Shown here: piece after piece, positions 39,064-48,124 of the stretch
How positions within the stretch are numbered: the stretch's first letter is position 1
Layout of the letters: each line of letters opens with the position of its first letter
Origin: Planctomycetota bacterium
Lineage (GTDB): Bacteria > Planctomycetota > JAMOSO01
Reading direction: 5' to 3'
NCBI GenBank assembly: GCA_027063065.1
Contig: JAMOSO010000003.1
Span: 12,481-76,480, forward strand
Length of the DNA: 64,000 bases
The notes under the pieces: generated by a model
Told to the model about the DNA's origin: nothing
Databases searched by the model: none
Seen by the model: only the letters and a program-made list of their open reading frames with translations
Translations under genes and position numbers: made by a program

Positions 39064-39176
39064 TTTTAAGTTCTCAGCGTTAGACCGAAGGATTACTCCT
39101 CTGAGTTCACTAAAACTTCTATTGGCAGTTAGCCTTGGTTTTGCGTGGATTCTTAACGTTTTAAAACAAGGAAGAT
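39064..39176 (+). promoter_or_regulatory. Candidate structured leader of the prs operon
   Basis: About 113 bases between the predicted start and prs, with no ORF. CTCAG...CTGAG encloses AGGA-TTAC-TCCT. A second imperfect helix joins GTTAG with TTAAC. CTAAAAC and GTTTTA near the 3' end are complementary. It does not match a riboswitch class that I recognise, including the PRPP type. Function unknown. Confidence 0.3.
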
Positions 39177-40139
39177 ATGAGCGAAGCCAATATTCTTAAG
39201 ATTTTTGCCTGTAACGGTAACCCCGAATTAAGCCAAGCCATTTGCGATCATATGCAAATCCCTCTAGGCGATGCAAAGTTAGAGCGTTTTGCTGATGGTG
39301 AAATCAAAGTAATCATCAATGAAGATGTTAGAGGCAATGATATTTTTGTTGTACAATCAACTTGTCCACCAGTCAATCGCAACTTAATGGAACTTTTGAT
39401 TATGATAGACGCACTTAAACGAGCGTCTGCTAAACGCATCACCGCTGTAATTCCATACTTTGGATATGCACGCCAAGATCGCAAACACGACGGGCGCACC
39501 CCAATCACTGCCAAATTAGTAGCCAATATGATTACAACTGCTGGAGCAAACAGAGTCTTGGCGATGGATCTTCACGCCACACAAATTCAAGGTTTTTTTG
39601 ACATACCTGTTGACCACTTACTGTCTGCACCTGTATTTATAAATGAAATTAAAAAAATGAATATCGAAGATTTAACCATAATGACACCAGATATTGGTTC
39701 GTCAAAAATGGGAGGTTCTTTTGCTAGTCATTTGAAATGTGATTTAGCTATTGGTGACAAACGCCGTCAAAGCGACACAGACGTAACAGTAGAAAGAATA
39801 ATAGGCAATGTAAAAGGCAGAAATATTGTAATGATAGATGATATGATTTCAACTGCCGGTACAATTACAGACGCCTCGCGAATGGCCCTTGAGCAAGGAG
39901 CAAAAAGTGTAAGATTAATGGCTGTACATCCTGTATTTTGCGGACCAGCCCTTGAACGCCTTAACGCCATCAATATCAAAGAAATGATAGTAACAAATTC
40001 AATCACGGTGTCTGATGATTTTAAAACACAGTGCAACCCTAAGCTTACAACTGTAAATGTGGGCCCCTTGTTGGGCGAAGCTATTCGACGCATTCACAAT
40101 GACCAGTCTGTCAGCGCCCTTTTTAAACTAAACAAATAA
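39177..40139 (+). CDS. prs: Ribose-phosphate pyrophosphokinase
   Basis: A 320-residue class I PRPP synthetase. It has 'RFADGEIKVIINEDVRGNDI' (ADP/flexible region), 'YFGYARQDRKHDGRTPITAK' and the PRPP-binding 'IVMIDDMISTAGTI'. It makes PRPP for nucleotides, histidine and tryptophan. CAAGGAAG lies 2-3 bases upstream of the ATG. It heads a long run: rplY, pth, rpsF, ssb, rpsR, rplI, dnaB. Confidence 0.98.
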   Translation: MSEANILKIFACNGNPELSQAICDHMQIPLGDAKLERFADGEIKVIINEDVRGNDIFVVQSTCPPVNRNLMELLIMIDALKRASAKRITAVIPYFGYARQDRKHDGRTPITAKLVANMITTAGANRVLAMDLHATQIQGFFDIPVDHLLSAPVFINEIKKMNIEDLTIMTPDIGSSKMGGSFASHLKCDLAIGDKRRQSDTDVTVERIIGNVKGRNIVMIDDMISTAGTITDASRMALEQGAKSVRLMAVHPVFCGPALERLNAINIKEMIVTNSITVSDDFKTQCNPKLTTVNVGPLLGEAIRRIHNDQSVSALFKLNK

Positions 40140-40162
40140 CAATTACTATATAAGGAGTAACA

Positions 40163-40435
40163 ATGTCAATTGCATTAACAGCAACCAAGCGCGACATGAA
40201 GCTAGACGCTAAAAAGCTTCGCGCTGCAGGTCGCACCCCAGCAGTTCTTTACGCCAAAGGCTTTGAGAATGTGCATTTTAGCTTAGATGCTAAAGATTTA
40301 GAAAAAGCAATCGCCAATAAGGAAGTTCAATACGAACTAAATATTGATGGCGAAACTTACAATGCTGGCTTAAAAGATATCAGTCGTGATTATCTAAAAG
40401 ATTGTATTTTTCACGTTGATTTTTTAAAGCAATAA
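40163..40435 (+). CDS. rplY: 50S ribosomal protein L25, short form
   Basis: A 90-residue protein matching the L25 5S-rRNA-binding domain: 'LDAKKLRAAGRTPAVLYAKG', and the C-terminal 'YLKDCIFHVDFLKQ' typical of the 'HVDF' end. The larger CTC-type C-terminal domain is absent, as in E. coli L25 (94 residues). It lies between prs and pth, the conserved prs-rplY-pth order. Confidence 0.93.
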   Translation: MSIALTATKRDMKLDAKKLRAAGRTPAVLYAKGFENVHFSLDAKDLEKAIANKEVQYELNIDGETYNAGLKDISRDYLKDCIFHVDFLKQ

Positions 40436-40436
40436 A

Positions 40437-41003
40437 ATGAAAGCCATTATTGGTTTGGGAAATCCCGGTATTGAATATCGTAAAACCAGACATAATATTG
40501 GCTTTGAAATTGTGGACGCCTTAGCTAATCGCTATGGATCTACTTTAAACAATACAAAATTTCAGAGTGTTTTTTGTTCTGAAATGATAGGCGAAGAAAA
40601 AGTTTTGCTAGTGAAACCGCAAACTTTTATGAACTTATCAGGTCAAAGTGTACAAGCTATTAAGGCTTATTACAATTTGGCTCCGAGTCAAATGTTAATT
40701 ATTTATGATGATTATCATTTAGATTTGGGACGTGTGCGCTTTCGTCCCAACGGTTCTGCCGGCGGACATAACGGCATCAAAAATATTATTGCCAAACTTG
40801 GCTCTGAGATTTTTGATAGAATGCGTATAGGTATCGGTTCACCGGGACGTAGAGAATTAACCAGCTATGTCTTAGGGAAATTTTCCCAAACCGAAATCGA
40901 AGAAATAAATTTGAGTATGCCAGAATACCTAGATATGGTTGAATTTTGGTTACGAGAAGATATAGAAATGGTTATGACTAATTTTAACGGTACAGGCAAG
41001 TAG
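40437..41003 (+). CDS. pth: Peptidyl-tRNA hydrolase
   Basis: A 188-residue Pth. It begins 'MKAIIGLGNPGIEYRKTRHN', containing the active-site His, and has 'LVKPQTFMNLSGQSV' and 'YDDYHLDLGRVRFRPNGSAG'. It recycles peptidyl-tRNA released from ribosomes. It starts one base after the rplY stop, and its ribosome binding site would be within rplY. Confidence 0.97.
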   Translation: MKAIIGLGNPGIEYRKTRHNIGFEIVDALANRYGSTLNNTKFQSVFCSEMIGEEKVLLVKPQTFMNLSGQSVQAIKAYYNLAPSQMLIIYDDYHLDLGRVRFRPNGSAGGHNGIKNIIAKLGSEIFDRMRIGIGSPGRRELTSYVLGKFSQTEIEEINLSMPEYLDMVEFWLREDIEMVMTNFNGTGK

Positions 41004-41034
41004 CCCGTACTAAATTTATTTTTGGAGAAGTACA

Positions 41035-41418
41035 TTGAAGACTTACGAGGCCCTGTTTCTAGCCGATAGCGCCATGCCTTACGGTGCAGAAGCAGCAGAA
41101 AACAGCTCAGAAGAGACCAAGGCCACAGTTGAACAAACTGTGCAGTCCATTATGGACAAAGCTGGTGCCAAAGTTATTGACACCGTAATGTGGGGAAACC
41201 GCAAATTAGCTTATTACATCAACAAACAAACTCGTGGTATTTACTATGCAGTTTATTTTGAATGTGATCCCCTAAAAGTGAACGTTGTTACTCAACAAGT
41301 AAATATCAGCACAGATATTTACCGTGTTATGGTGACAGAAGATCCCAAACAAACTGCCAAAGAAAACTTTGAACTTTACATTAAACAAGCTCAGGAAGCC
41401 AAAGCTGAGACAAAATAA
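41035..41418 (+). CDS. rpsF: 30S ribosomal protein S6
   Basis: A 127-residue S6 with 'KTYEALFLAD', an Ala/Glu-rich insert near residues 15-30, 'WGNRKLAYYINKQTRGIYY' and 'DIYRVMVTED'. The start is TTG (41035), chosen because GGAGAAG lies 6 bases before it and the usual 'KTYE' start follows directly. Its stop overlaps the ssb ATG (TAATG). S6 pairs with S18, encoded two genes on. Confidence 0.93.
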   Translation: MKTYEALFLADSAMPYGAEAAENSSEETKATVEQTVQSIMDKAGAKVIDTVMWGNRKLAYYINKQTRGIYYAVYFECDPLKVNVVTQQVNISTDIYRVMVTEDPKQTAKENFELYIKQAQEAKAETK

Positions 41419-41906
41419 TGGCGGATTTTAACAAGGTCATTCTAGTTGGACGTTTAACTCGCGACCCTGAATTGCGCTATATTTCCAGCGGCACTGCCGT
41501 ATGTGAGGTTTCATTAGCCATCGGTCGTAAGTGGAAAGGCTCTGACGGTCAAATGCGTGACGAAACTACATTTATAGACGTAGTTATTTGGGGACGCAAT
41601 GGCGAAAATGTAAACCAGTATATGAAAAAAGGTAGCCAGTTATTAGTTGAAGGCCGCCTTAACCAAGAACGCTGGGAAGACAAGAATACCGGACAAAAAC
41701 GCAGTAAAGTTAATGTAGTTGCCGACAGAGTGCAATTTTTGGATAGTAAAAATGCTGGATTAGCCAATTCAACTAACCAAAACAATGTAACTCCGCCACA
41801 ACCAACAGCTACAACAAATCAGGTTCAAGCACCTATACAGCAAAAACCTGCCGAGGCAAATTTTGACGATAACTTTGATGTTCAGGGTGATGAAATCCCC
41901 TTTTAG
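41418..41906 (+). CDS. ssb: Single-stranded DNA-binding protein
   Basis: A 162-residue SSB. The OB fold spans about residues 1-108 ('NKVILVGRLTRDPELRYISS', 'FIDVVIWGRNGEN', 'VEGRLNQERWEDK'). A Gln/Asn/Pro-rich linker follows, then the acidic tip GDEIPF, the docking site for repair and replication partners. It sits between rpsF and rpsR, the widespread rpsF-ssb-rpsR order. Confidence 0.97.
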   Translation: MADFNKVILVGRLTRDPELRYISSGTAVCEVSLAIGRKWKGSDGQMRDETTFIDVVIWGRNGENVNQYMKKGSQLLVEGRLNQERWEDKNTGQKRSKVNVVADRVQFLDSKNAGLANSTNQNNVTPPQPTATTNQVQAPIQQKPAEANFDDNFDVQGDEIPF

Positions 41907-41932
41907 GGCTCACCTCAATTTAGGAAGATAAT

Positions 41933-42172
41933 ATGATAAAAAGAACTTCTGCCTATCAAAAAGGCAAATGTCGTTTCTGTCGTAGTGGACAAGAAATAGA
42001 CTATAAAGATGTAGAAAACTTAAAAAAATTAGTAACTCCACATGGTAAAATTCAGTCACGACGTATGACTGGTACCTGTGCCCTTCACCACCGTCGCGTA
42101 ACCAACGAAGTTAAAAAGGCAAGAATTATGTCTTTAATACCTTTTGCTGGTAGCACTAACGGTTCAATGTAA
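41933..42172 (+). CDS. rpsR: 30S ribosomal protein S18
   Basis: A 79-residue S18 with 'CRFCRSGQEIDYKDVENLKK' and 'KIQSRRMTGTCALHHRRV', the rRNA-binding part. It forms a platform dimer with S6. GGAAG lies about 6 bases before the ATG. It is followed by rplI after 9 bases. Confidence 0.97.
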   Translation: MIKRTSAYQKGKCRFCRSGQEIDYKDVENLKKLVTPHGKIQSRRMTGTCALHHRRVTNEVKKARIMSLIPFAGSTNGSM

Positions 42173-42181
42173 GGAGCTAAT

Positions 42182-42634
42182 ATGGAAGTTTTACTAAACG
42201 AAGATATTCAATCACTAGGTTTAGTTGGCGATGTAGTAAAAGTAAAAACTGGCTATGCGCGCAACTATCTTTTTCCAAAGAATTTAGCAGTAATTCCTAC
42301 TCCACAAGCTTTAGAGCAAATTGCCTCTAAGCGTAAAAAAGTGGAAGCTCAACGTATTAAATTACGTGAAGAAGCAACTGCTGCTGCCAAAAAATTAGAA
42401 GGCGCTTCTGTAACTCTTGAAGTTAAAGTTGGTGAAAATGAACAATTATACGGAGCAATAAGTGCTTCTATGATTTCAGACCAACTAAAAGCTGAAACTG
42501 GTTCAGTAATCCCATCTGAGCAAATTATAGTTGCAGAACCAATTAAAGAACTCGGTACATTTGTAGTAGATATTAAACTACATACAGATGTTATTGTACC
42601 TTTAAAAGTATGGGTTGTTAAAAGCGAGAGTTAA
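42182..42634 (+). CDS. rplI: 50S ribosomal protein L9
   Basis: A 150-residue L9 with the N-terminal signature 'GLVGDVVKVKTGYARNYLFP', a long connecting helix (about residues 42-75) and a C-terminal domain. It starts behind AAGGAG. Its stop overlaps the dnaB ATG (TTAATGG), so the two are probably translated together; the rplI-dnaB pair is conserved in many bacteria. Confidence 0.97.
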   Translation: MEVLLNEDIQSLGLVGDVVKVKTGYARNYLFPKNLAVIPTPQALEQIASKRKKVEAQRIKLREEATAAAKKLEGASVTLEVKVGENEQLYGAISASMISDQLKAETGSVIPSEQIIVAEPIKELGTFVVDIKLHTDVIVPLKVWVVKSES

Positions 42635-43980
42635 TGGCTGATGTTGCTCTTAATGCGTTAGACAGAATACCACCTCATGATGAAGAGGCAGAACGGGCTG
42701 TTATTGGGGCTTGTCTTTTAAATCATCGAGTTTTAGACGAAGTTACAGATATAATTCGTTCAGATGATTTTTATACAAGCCACTTTCGTATTGCTTTTGA
42801 ATCTATCTTAAGTTTATACGACCGTGGACAACCTATCGATTCTGTTTTATTACGCAACTATCTTGAGAGCACAGGCAAGCTTGAAAGCATCGACTTCCAA
42901 CAGGTAGTCGATGCTACCTCTTCTGTGCCTTCCATTGCAAATGCCGATTATTATGCAAATATAGTGAGAGAAAAAGCATTATTACGGGAATTAATAAATG
43001 TCTCTAGTGATGTACTTAAAAATACTTTTGAATCTTCTAGCAATCCACGCGAAGTTTTAGATTTGGCAGAATCAAGAATATTCGATGTCGCACAACGTAA
43101 TTACAAGAATGCTGGTTCATCCATTCGCGACATTTTACAAGAAACTGTTAAACGTATCGAAGATAATTTAAAAAGGGGCGGAGGTTTAACGGGCCTCGAT
43201 ACAGGTTACTTTGCTTTAAATGAACAAACTAATGGTATTCAACCCTCCGATCTTATCATCATTGCAGGTCGCCCATCAATGGGTAAAACCACATTTGCGT
43301 TAAATTTGATGGATCATTTTGCTTTAAATGGCGAAAAACCCGTTGCCGTTGCGTTATTTTCACTAGAAATGGGCAAAGAACAAATTGCAGAAAATATGCT
43401 ATGTGCTCATGCACGCATAGATTCTGAAGAATTAAAAAAAGGACGACTAACAGAAAAAAAATGGAATGATTTAATGATGGCAGCTGGAAGTTTATCCGAA
43501 GCGCCTATATACATCGATGACTCACCTGGGCTTAGTCCTTTAGAAATCCGTGCTAAAGCACGCCGATTAAAAAGCAGATATGATATTCAAGCTATTTTCA
43601 TCGACTATATTCAATTAATGCAAGATAGCGCTCGAAGTCGCGAAGGTAGACAACAAGAAATTTCTAGTATATCTCGTTCATTAAAAGCTTTGGCACGGGA
43701 ATTACATCTTCCTGTTATCGTTCTTTCGCAATTAAATCGATCTGTTGAACAACGAGAAAATCATAAACCACGCATGTCAGACTTGCGCGAATCTGGTGCC
43801 ATCGAACAAGACGCTGATGTTATTATGTTGGTGCATCGTGATGATTATTACGACCCCGAAAAAAACCCTGGATCTGTATTTATTAATATAGCTAAACAAC
43901 GTAACGGACCAGTCGGTGAAATAGAACTATTTTTTGCTAAAGAACATAAACGCTTTGAAAACCTTTCACGGAGACAATAA
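42634..43980 (+). CDS. dnaB: Replicative DNA helicase DnaB
   Basis: A 448-residue DnaB. The N-terminal domain begins 'IPPHDEEAERAVIGACLLN'. The RecA-like C-terminal motor has the Walker A GRPSMGKTT (about residues 212-220), Walker B in 'IQAIFIDYIQLMQ', and 'MSDLRESGAIEQDADV' with 'RNGPVGEIELFF' at the end. No intein is present. It unwinds DNA at the fork. bamA follows after 3 bases. Confidence 0.98.
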   Translation: MADVALNALDRIPPHDEEAERAVIGACLLNHRVLDEVTDIIRSDDFYTSHFRIAFESILSLYDRGQPIDSVLLRNYLESTGKLESIDFQQVVDATSSVPSIANADYYANIVREKALLRELINVSSDVLKNTFESSSNPREVLDLAESRIFDVAQRNYKNAGSSIRDILQETVKRIEDNLKRGGGLTGLDTGYFALNEQTNGIQPSDLIIIAGRPSMGKTTFALNLMDHFALNGEKPVAVALFSLEMGKEQIAENMLCAHARIDSEELKKGRLTEKKWNDLMMAAGSLSEAPIYIDDSPGLSPLEIRAKARRLKSRYDIQAIFIDYIQLMQDSARSREGRQQEISSISRSLKALARELHLPVIVLSQLNRSVEQRENHKPRMSDLRESGAIEQDADVIMLVHRDDYYDPEKNPGSVFINIAKQRNGPVGEIELFFAKEHKRFENLSRRQ

Positions 43981-43983
43981 TAA

Positions 43984-46440
43984 ATGTCAAAAATATTATT
44001 AAATTTTAGTGTGTTGCTATTATTATCATTTGTATTTAATCAAAATACCTACGCTTTTTCACCAACAATAAGGTCAATTAAAATACGTTCTGCAGAAAGT
44101 TCCCATCAACTAAAACATCCTGAAGCCTTAATCTTACGTCAAATGAAATCAAAACCTGGTATGCCTTTTTCTCAAAGTGTACTAGATGATGATATCGCTA
44201 GATTATTTAAATTAAATTGGTTTTATGATGTCAAGTGTCATATTACCAACAAAATCAATCCAGATATCACTGTGACGGTGGTAGAAAAACGTAAAATTAC
44301 TCAAATTTCGTATAGTGGCATAAAGAAAATACGTTCTGTGAAACTAAATGATGTTATTTCTACACGCATTGGAGAATATGTTAATCCTTTTTTTATTACA
44401 CGCGACAAAGAAGCTATTCAAAAACTATATCAAGAAAAAGGCTATTACTTTGCCGATATCAGAGTGGAATATAAAGATCATCCTGAAGGTGTCGAATTAA
44501 TCTTTGTGATTGATGAACGCAAAGATATACGTATAAGTGAAATTATATTTGAAGGCAATGCCCACATCAAAAAAGATGAATTATTGGATGTAATGAAAAA
44601 CAAAGAAGATGGGTTGTTTACTGGAGGAATATTTAACGAAGAAGAATTTGAAAAAGATTTAATTCGTTTACGCTATGTTTATATAAGTAAAGGTTGGATT
44701 AATGCTACTATTACAAGTGATGGATTTTATACTGAATTGCCAACAGAAAAAGCTAATAAAGTAACTACTCCTAGACGTACTGATCAACGGTGGTTAAAAC
44801 GTAATATTGCTTGGCATCCAATACAAAGCGAAACACCAAAAGAACGAGTTGGCAAAATCAAAATCAACATTATCGAAGGGAAACGCTACCGCATTAACAA
44901 AGTTGTCTTTGTTAATAATATTAAAATATCCACTGAGGAGTTAATGGATGCTATTTCTCCAGAAAAAGTACGACATTATCCCGATGAACGAGCTCTTGAA
45001 ACCACATATTTAAAGGTTGGTGGTTTTTACAGTCCGTTGATTATCGATCGTGCTAGAAAAATAATAAGCGATAAATACGGTCATTTTGGATATATGTTTA
45101 CGCAAGTTAGAGTTAACGAAACAGTCGTTGACAATACTACAGATATTAATTTAACTTTTAATATTAAAGAAGGCAGACCGACAACAGTTAATGAAATCAA
45201 AATAGAAGGTAATGATAAAACTAGAGATGTAGTAATTAGACGTGAACTACAATTTTATCCAGGCGATAAATTAACATCTGATGTTTTAAATAAAAGCCGT
45301 AATAATTTAAGAAATTTAGATTTTTTTGAAAACGTTTCTGTTGAACCTGTTGAAATAGACAAAGAAAAAGGGATTTCTGATGTCATTATTAAAGTTAAAG
45401 AAAAAAACACTGGTCAGTTTCGCTTTGGTGTTGGGTTTTCTTCTGTGGACTCCATTGTTGGAACAGTTTCGGTACAGCAACGTAACTTTGATTGGCGTGC
45501 TTGGCCATATCCAACAGGTGACGGGCAAAGCGCAGGTGTTGTTTTGAAGTTAGGTTCTGATAGTAAAACAGTTGCGTTGAATTTTACAGAACCTTATATA
45601 AATGATTTACCTATTAGAACTGGTTTTAATATATATAACACTACTACATCAGCTGATCTTTATGATTCTACCAAACGAGGACTAGAATTATTTATAGGCA
45701 AAAAAATCATGAAAGATACATATTTAAACTTAACTTATGGATATGTACGCAATGAAATCAGTGATATGGATGATGGTGCTTCTGATTTATTAAAAAATGA
45801 AGTAGGTACAGAATACACCACTTATATTGGGTATAGTTTAAATTACAATACTGTGGATTCTATTTTCTTACCTACAGAAGGTTGGAAAGCAAGCGCTAGT
45901 TCTAAATTTTATGTAGATGCCTTAGGAGGCAAAACAGAAATGATAGAATCAGCCTTATCAGCCAGTTATTTTTATAAGATTTCTGATACATTTGGAGAAA
46001 AACCGCACGTATTAATGTTTCGTGGACGTTTAAATACTATTGGTACCTATGGCGATACAGAATATGTACCATTATATAATCGATATTTTGCAGGTGGTCA
46101 AAGTACAGTAAGAGGCTATCCAAGTGGCGAATTGACCCCTGTAGATAATCAAGACGAAAATATTGGCGGTACATTTAGACCTATTATTAATGTAGAATAT
46201 ACATACCCTCTATACGAAGAGCTTGTACGCGGCGCTGTGTTCTTTGATGCAGGATATGCATTTTTAAATAGTAAAAATGCTAGTGTAGGCAATATGCATA
46301 AATCTTATGGACTAGGTATTAGAGTTAAAACCCCTTTAGGTCCTATGCCAATTGCTCTTGATTATGGCTGGGCGCTGGACACTGACGATGGAAGATACCC
46401 TTCTGGACGTTTTGATTTTAGTTTTGGGGCTTTGTTTTAA
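43984..46440 (+). CDS. bamA: Outer membrane protein assembly factor BamA
   Basis: An 818-residue BamA. A signal peptide (about residues 1-25) is followed by POTRA repeats up to about residue 470 (for example 'GRPTTVNEIKIEGNDKTRDV'). The C-terminal 16-stranded barrel of the Omp85 family includes 'STVRGYPSGELTPVD', the conserved VRGF/Y lid-lock loop, and a terminal Phe. It folds and inserts beta-barrel proteins into the outer membrane. It opens the envelope gene run bamA-skp-lpxD-lpxC/fabZ-lpxA-lpxB. Confidence 0.95.
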   Translation: MSKILLNFSVLLLLSFVFNQNTYAFSPTIRSIKIRSAESSHQLKHPEALILRQMKSKPGMPFSQSVLDDDIARLFKLNWFYDVKCHITNKINPDITVTVVEKRKITQISYSGIKKIRSVKLNDVISTRIGEYVNPFFITRDKEAIQKLYQEKGYYFADIRVEYKDHPEGVELIFVIDERKDIRISEIIFEGNAHIKKDELLDVMKNKEDGLFTGGIFNEEEFEKDLIRLRYVYISKGWINATITSDGFYTELPTEKANKVTTPRRTDQRWLKRNIAWHPIQSETPKERVGKIKINIIEGKRYRINKVVFVNNIKISTEELMDAISPEKVRHYPDERALETTYLKVGGFYSPLIIDRARKIISDKYGHFGYMFTQVRVNETVVDNTTDINLTFNIKEGRPTTVNEIKIEGNDKTRDVVIRRELQFYPGDKLTSDVLNKSRNNLRNLDFFENVSVEPVEIDKEKGISDVIIKVKEKNTGQFRFGVGFSSVDSIVGTVSVQQRNFDWRAWPYPTGDGQSAGVVLKLGSDSKTVALNFTEPYINDLPIRTGFNIYNTTTSADLYDSTKRGLELFIGKKIMKDTYLNLTYGYVRNEISDMDDGASDLLKNEVGTEYTTYIGYSLNYNTVDSIFLPTEGWKASASSKFYVDALGGKTEMIESALSASYFYKISDTFGEKPHVLMFRGRLNTIGTYGDTEYVPLYNRYFAGGQSTVRGYPSGELTPVDNQDENIGGTFRPIINVEYTYPLYEELVRGAVFFDAGYAFLNSKNASVGNMHKSYGLGIRVKTPLGPMPIALDYGWALDTDDGRYPSGRFDFSFGALF

Positions 46441-46504
46441 TTGACGAATACTAACATCCATATACAATATAAATTCATTTATTAATTATTTTGAGAGAAA
46501 AATT

Positions 46505-47074
46505 ATGAAAAAAATAATGCTAATTATCGGTATAATAGCTACTTTGAACTTAAGTAGCCCTCTTGCTAGAGCTGAGGGATTAAAAATTGGTGTTGTTCAC
46601 CTTTCTCAAGTATTTGATGCTTATAACAAAACCAAACAGCTAGATGCCGAATTAAAACTAGATACACAAAAAAAAATGGCCGATGCCGAACAAATGCGCA
46701 ATAAAATAAATGCTGTACAAAAACAAATGAATAATAAAATGCTTTCATTAGATAAACGTATTGCTTTAAAAGAGGAATTTGAAATTGCAAAATTACGCTA
46801 TGATATGTTTCGCAAAAAAACTATGGCACTAGCGGAACGTCAGCAAATATTAAGGATTTCTGACGTGTATAAAGATATACGTGCAGCTATTAATGATTAT
46901 GCAAAAGAACAAAATTATGATTTAATTATACGTTTACAAACTAGAGATAAAAAACATACAGACATCAAAAGTTTAGAACAAGAAATCAATCTAACATCAG
47001 TTTTATACGCTAGTAATAAAGTTAATATTACTAAAATAATTATAGAAAAACTTAATAAAGCCTATAAAAAATAA
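46505..47074 (+). CDS. skp: Periplasmic chaperone of the OmpH/Skp family
   Basis: A 189-residue protein with a signal peptide (cleavage likely after 'SSPLARA') and then a long helical, charged region (about residues 35-150), as in the tentacles of Skp. 'KIGVVHLSQVFDAYNKTKQL' at the mature start is typical of OmpH. It would carry unfolded outer membrane proteins to BamA. It lies between bamA and lpxD, its conserved location. Confidence 0.9.
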   Translation: MKKIMLIIGIIATLNLSSPLARAEGLKIGVVHLSQVFDAYNKTKQLDAELKLDTQKKMADAEQMRNKINAVQKQMNNKMLSLDKRIALKEEFEIAKLRYDMFRKKTMALAERQQILRISDVYKDIRAAINDYAKEQNYDLIIRLQTRDKKHTDIKSLEQEINLTSVLYASNKVNITKIIIEKLNKAYKK

Positions 47075-48124
47075 ATGACTAAGGCCTTAAGCGAAATAAT
47101 TAAGGCTTTAAAGCCAATTAATTGCAATCTAAAAAAAGACATCAACATCACCTCTTTAGCGTCTCTGAGCGACGCCAAAGAAGGTGATATCAGTTTTTTA
47201 ACCAATACAAAATATATTGCCCAATTATCTTCTACATGTGCATCTGCTGTTTTGGTTAAACCAGAACATGCCGATATACAATCCAACGCCATTTTAATTA
47301 TCGTAGATAATCCTAATCTGGCCTTTGCGGAAGTAGCCAAGTTATTGGGGTTTGAAAGACCTGTATCGCCTATGGGCATATCAGACAAGGCTTGTATTGC
47401 AAAAGATGCTCACATCTCAAATGATGTAAAGATACAAGCATATAGTGTGATAGCTTCTGGTGTAAGCATTGGCGAATCGACAAATATTTATCCAAATGTA
47501 GTCATAGAAAACAATGTCAAAATTGGTAAATACTGCACTATCTATCCTAATGTTACTATTATGGATGGCTGTGAAATTGGCGATAATGTCATAATTAATG
47601 CTGGTAGTGTAATAGGAAGTGACGGTTTTGGATTTGATTTAGAAAGTCCTGATAACACCAAAATACCACAAGTCGGCAACGTAATCATTGGCAATAATGT
47701 AGAAATTGGTGCCAATGTGAGCATTGATAGAGCAAGGTTTGGATCTACAATTATCCAAGACAACGTCAAAATCGACAATCTTGTTCAAATCGCTCACAAC
47801 GTCGTAATAGGTAAAAATTCAGTGATAGTTTCTCAAACTGGTATAGCAGGTAGCTCTAAACTTGGCACGGGAGTAATAGTTGGAGGGTGTACTGCCATTT
47901 CAGGACATCTGCGTATAGCAGATAATTCTATGTTTGCTGGACGCTCAGGGGTTACCAAATCAATAACTAATGCTGGCATTTATGCTGGATTACCTGCACA
48001 ACCTATTAATTCATGGCGAAAAGATATAGCCAATATTCGGTCTTTACATAAAATAAAAAAGCATATTAAAGACCTTAAAGAAAGGATACTTAAAATTGAA
48101 CACAATACCCCAAAAAACACTTAA
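47075..48124 (+). CDS. lpxD: UDP-3-O-acylglucosamine N-acyltransferase
   Basis: A 349-residue LpxD. The N-terminal uridine-binding domain includes 'EGDISFLTNTKYIAQLSS'. A left-handed beta-helix of hexapeptide repeats follows (about residues 105-300), with the catalytic His region 'NLVQIAHNVVIGKNSVI', and a C-terminal helix. It adds the second acyl chain to the lipid A precursor. It directly follows skp and its end overlaps the start of lpxC-fabZ by 29 bases. Confidence 0.96.
   Translation: MTKALSEIIKALKPINCNLKKDINITSLASLSDAKEGDISFLTNTKYIAQLSSTCASAVLVKPEHADIQSNAILIIVDNPNLAFAEVAKLLGFERPVSPMGISDKACIAKDAHISNDVKIQAYSVIASGVSIGESTNIYPNVVIENNVKIGKYCTIYPNVTIMDGCEIGDNVIINAGSVIGSDGFGFDLESPDNTKIPQVGNVIIGNNVEIGANVSIDRARFGSTIIQDNVKIDNLVQIAHNVVIGKNSVIVSQTGIAGSSKLGTGVIVGGCTAISGHLRIADNSMFAGRSGVTKSITNAGIYAGLPAQPINSWRKDIANIRSLHKIKKHIKDLKERILKIEHNTPKNT

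Noticed and set aside
39064-39176. PRPP or T-box riboswitch before prs
   Set aside because: None of the conserved T-box (TGGNACC-like) or ykkC/PRPP core sequences could be found; kept only as an unassigned structured leader.
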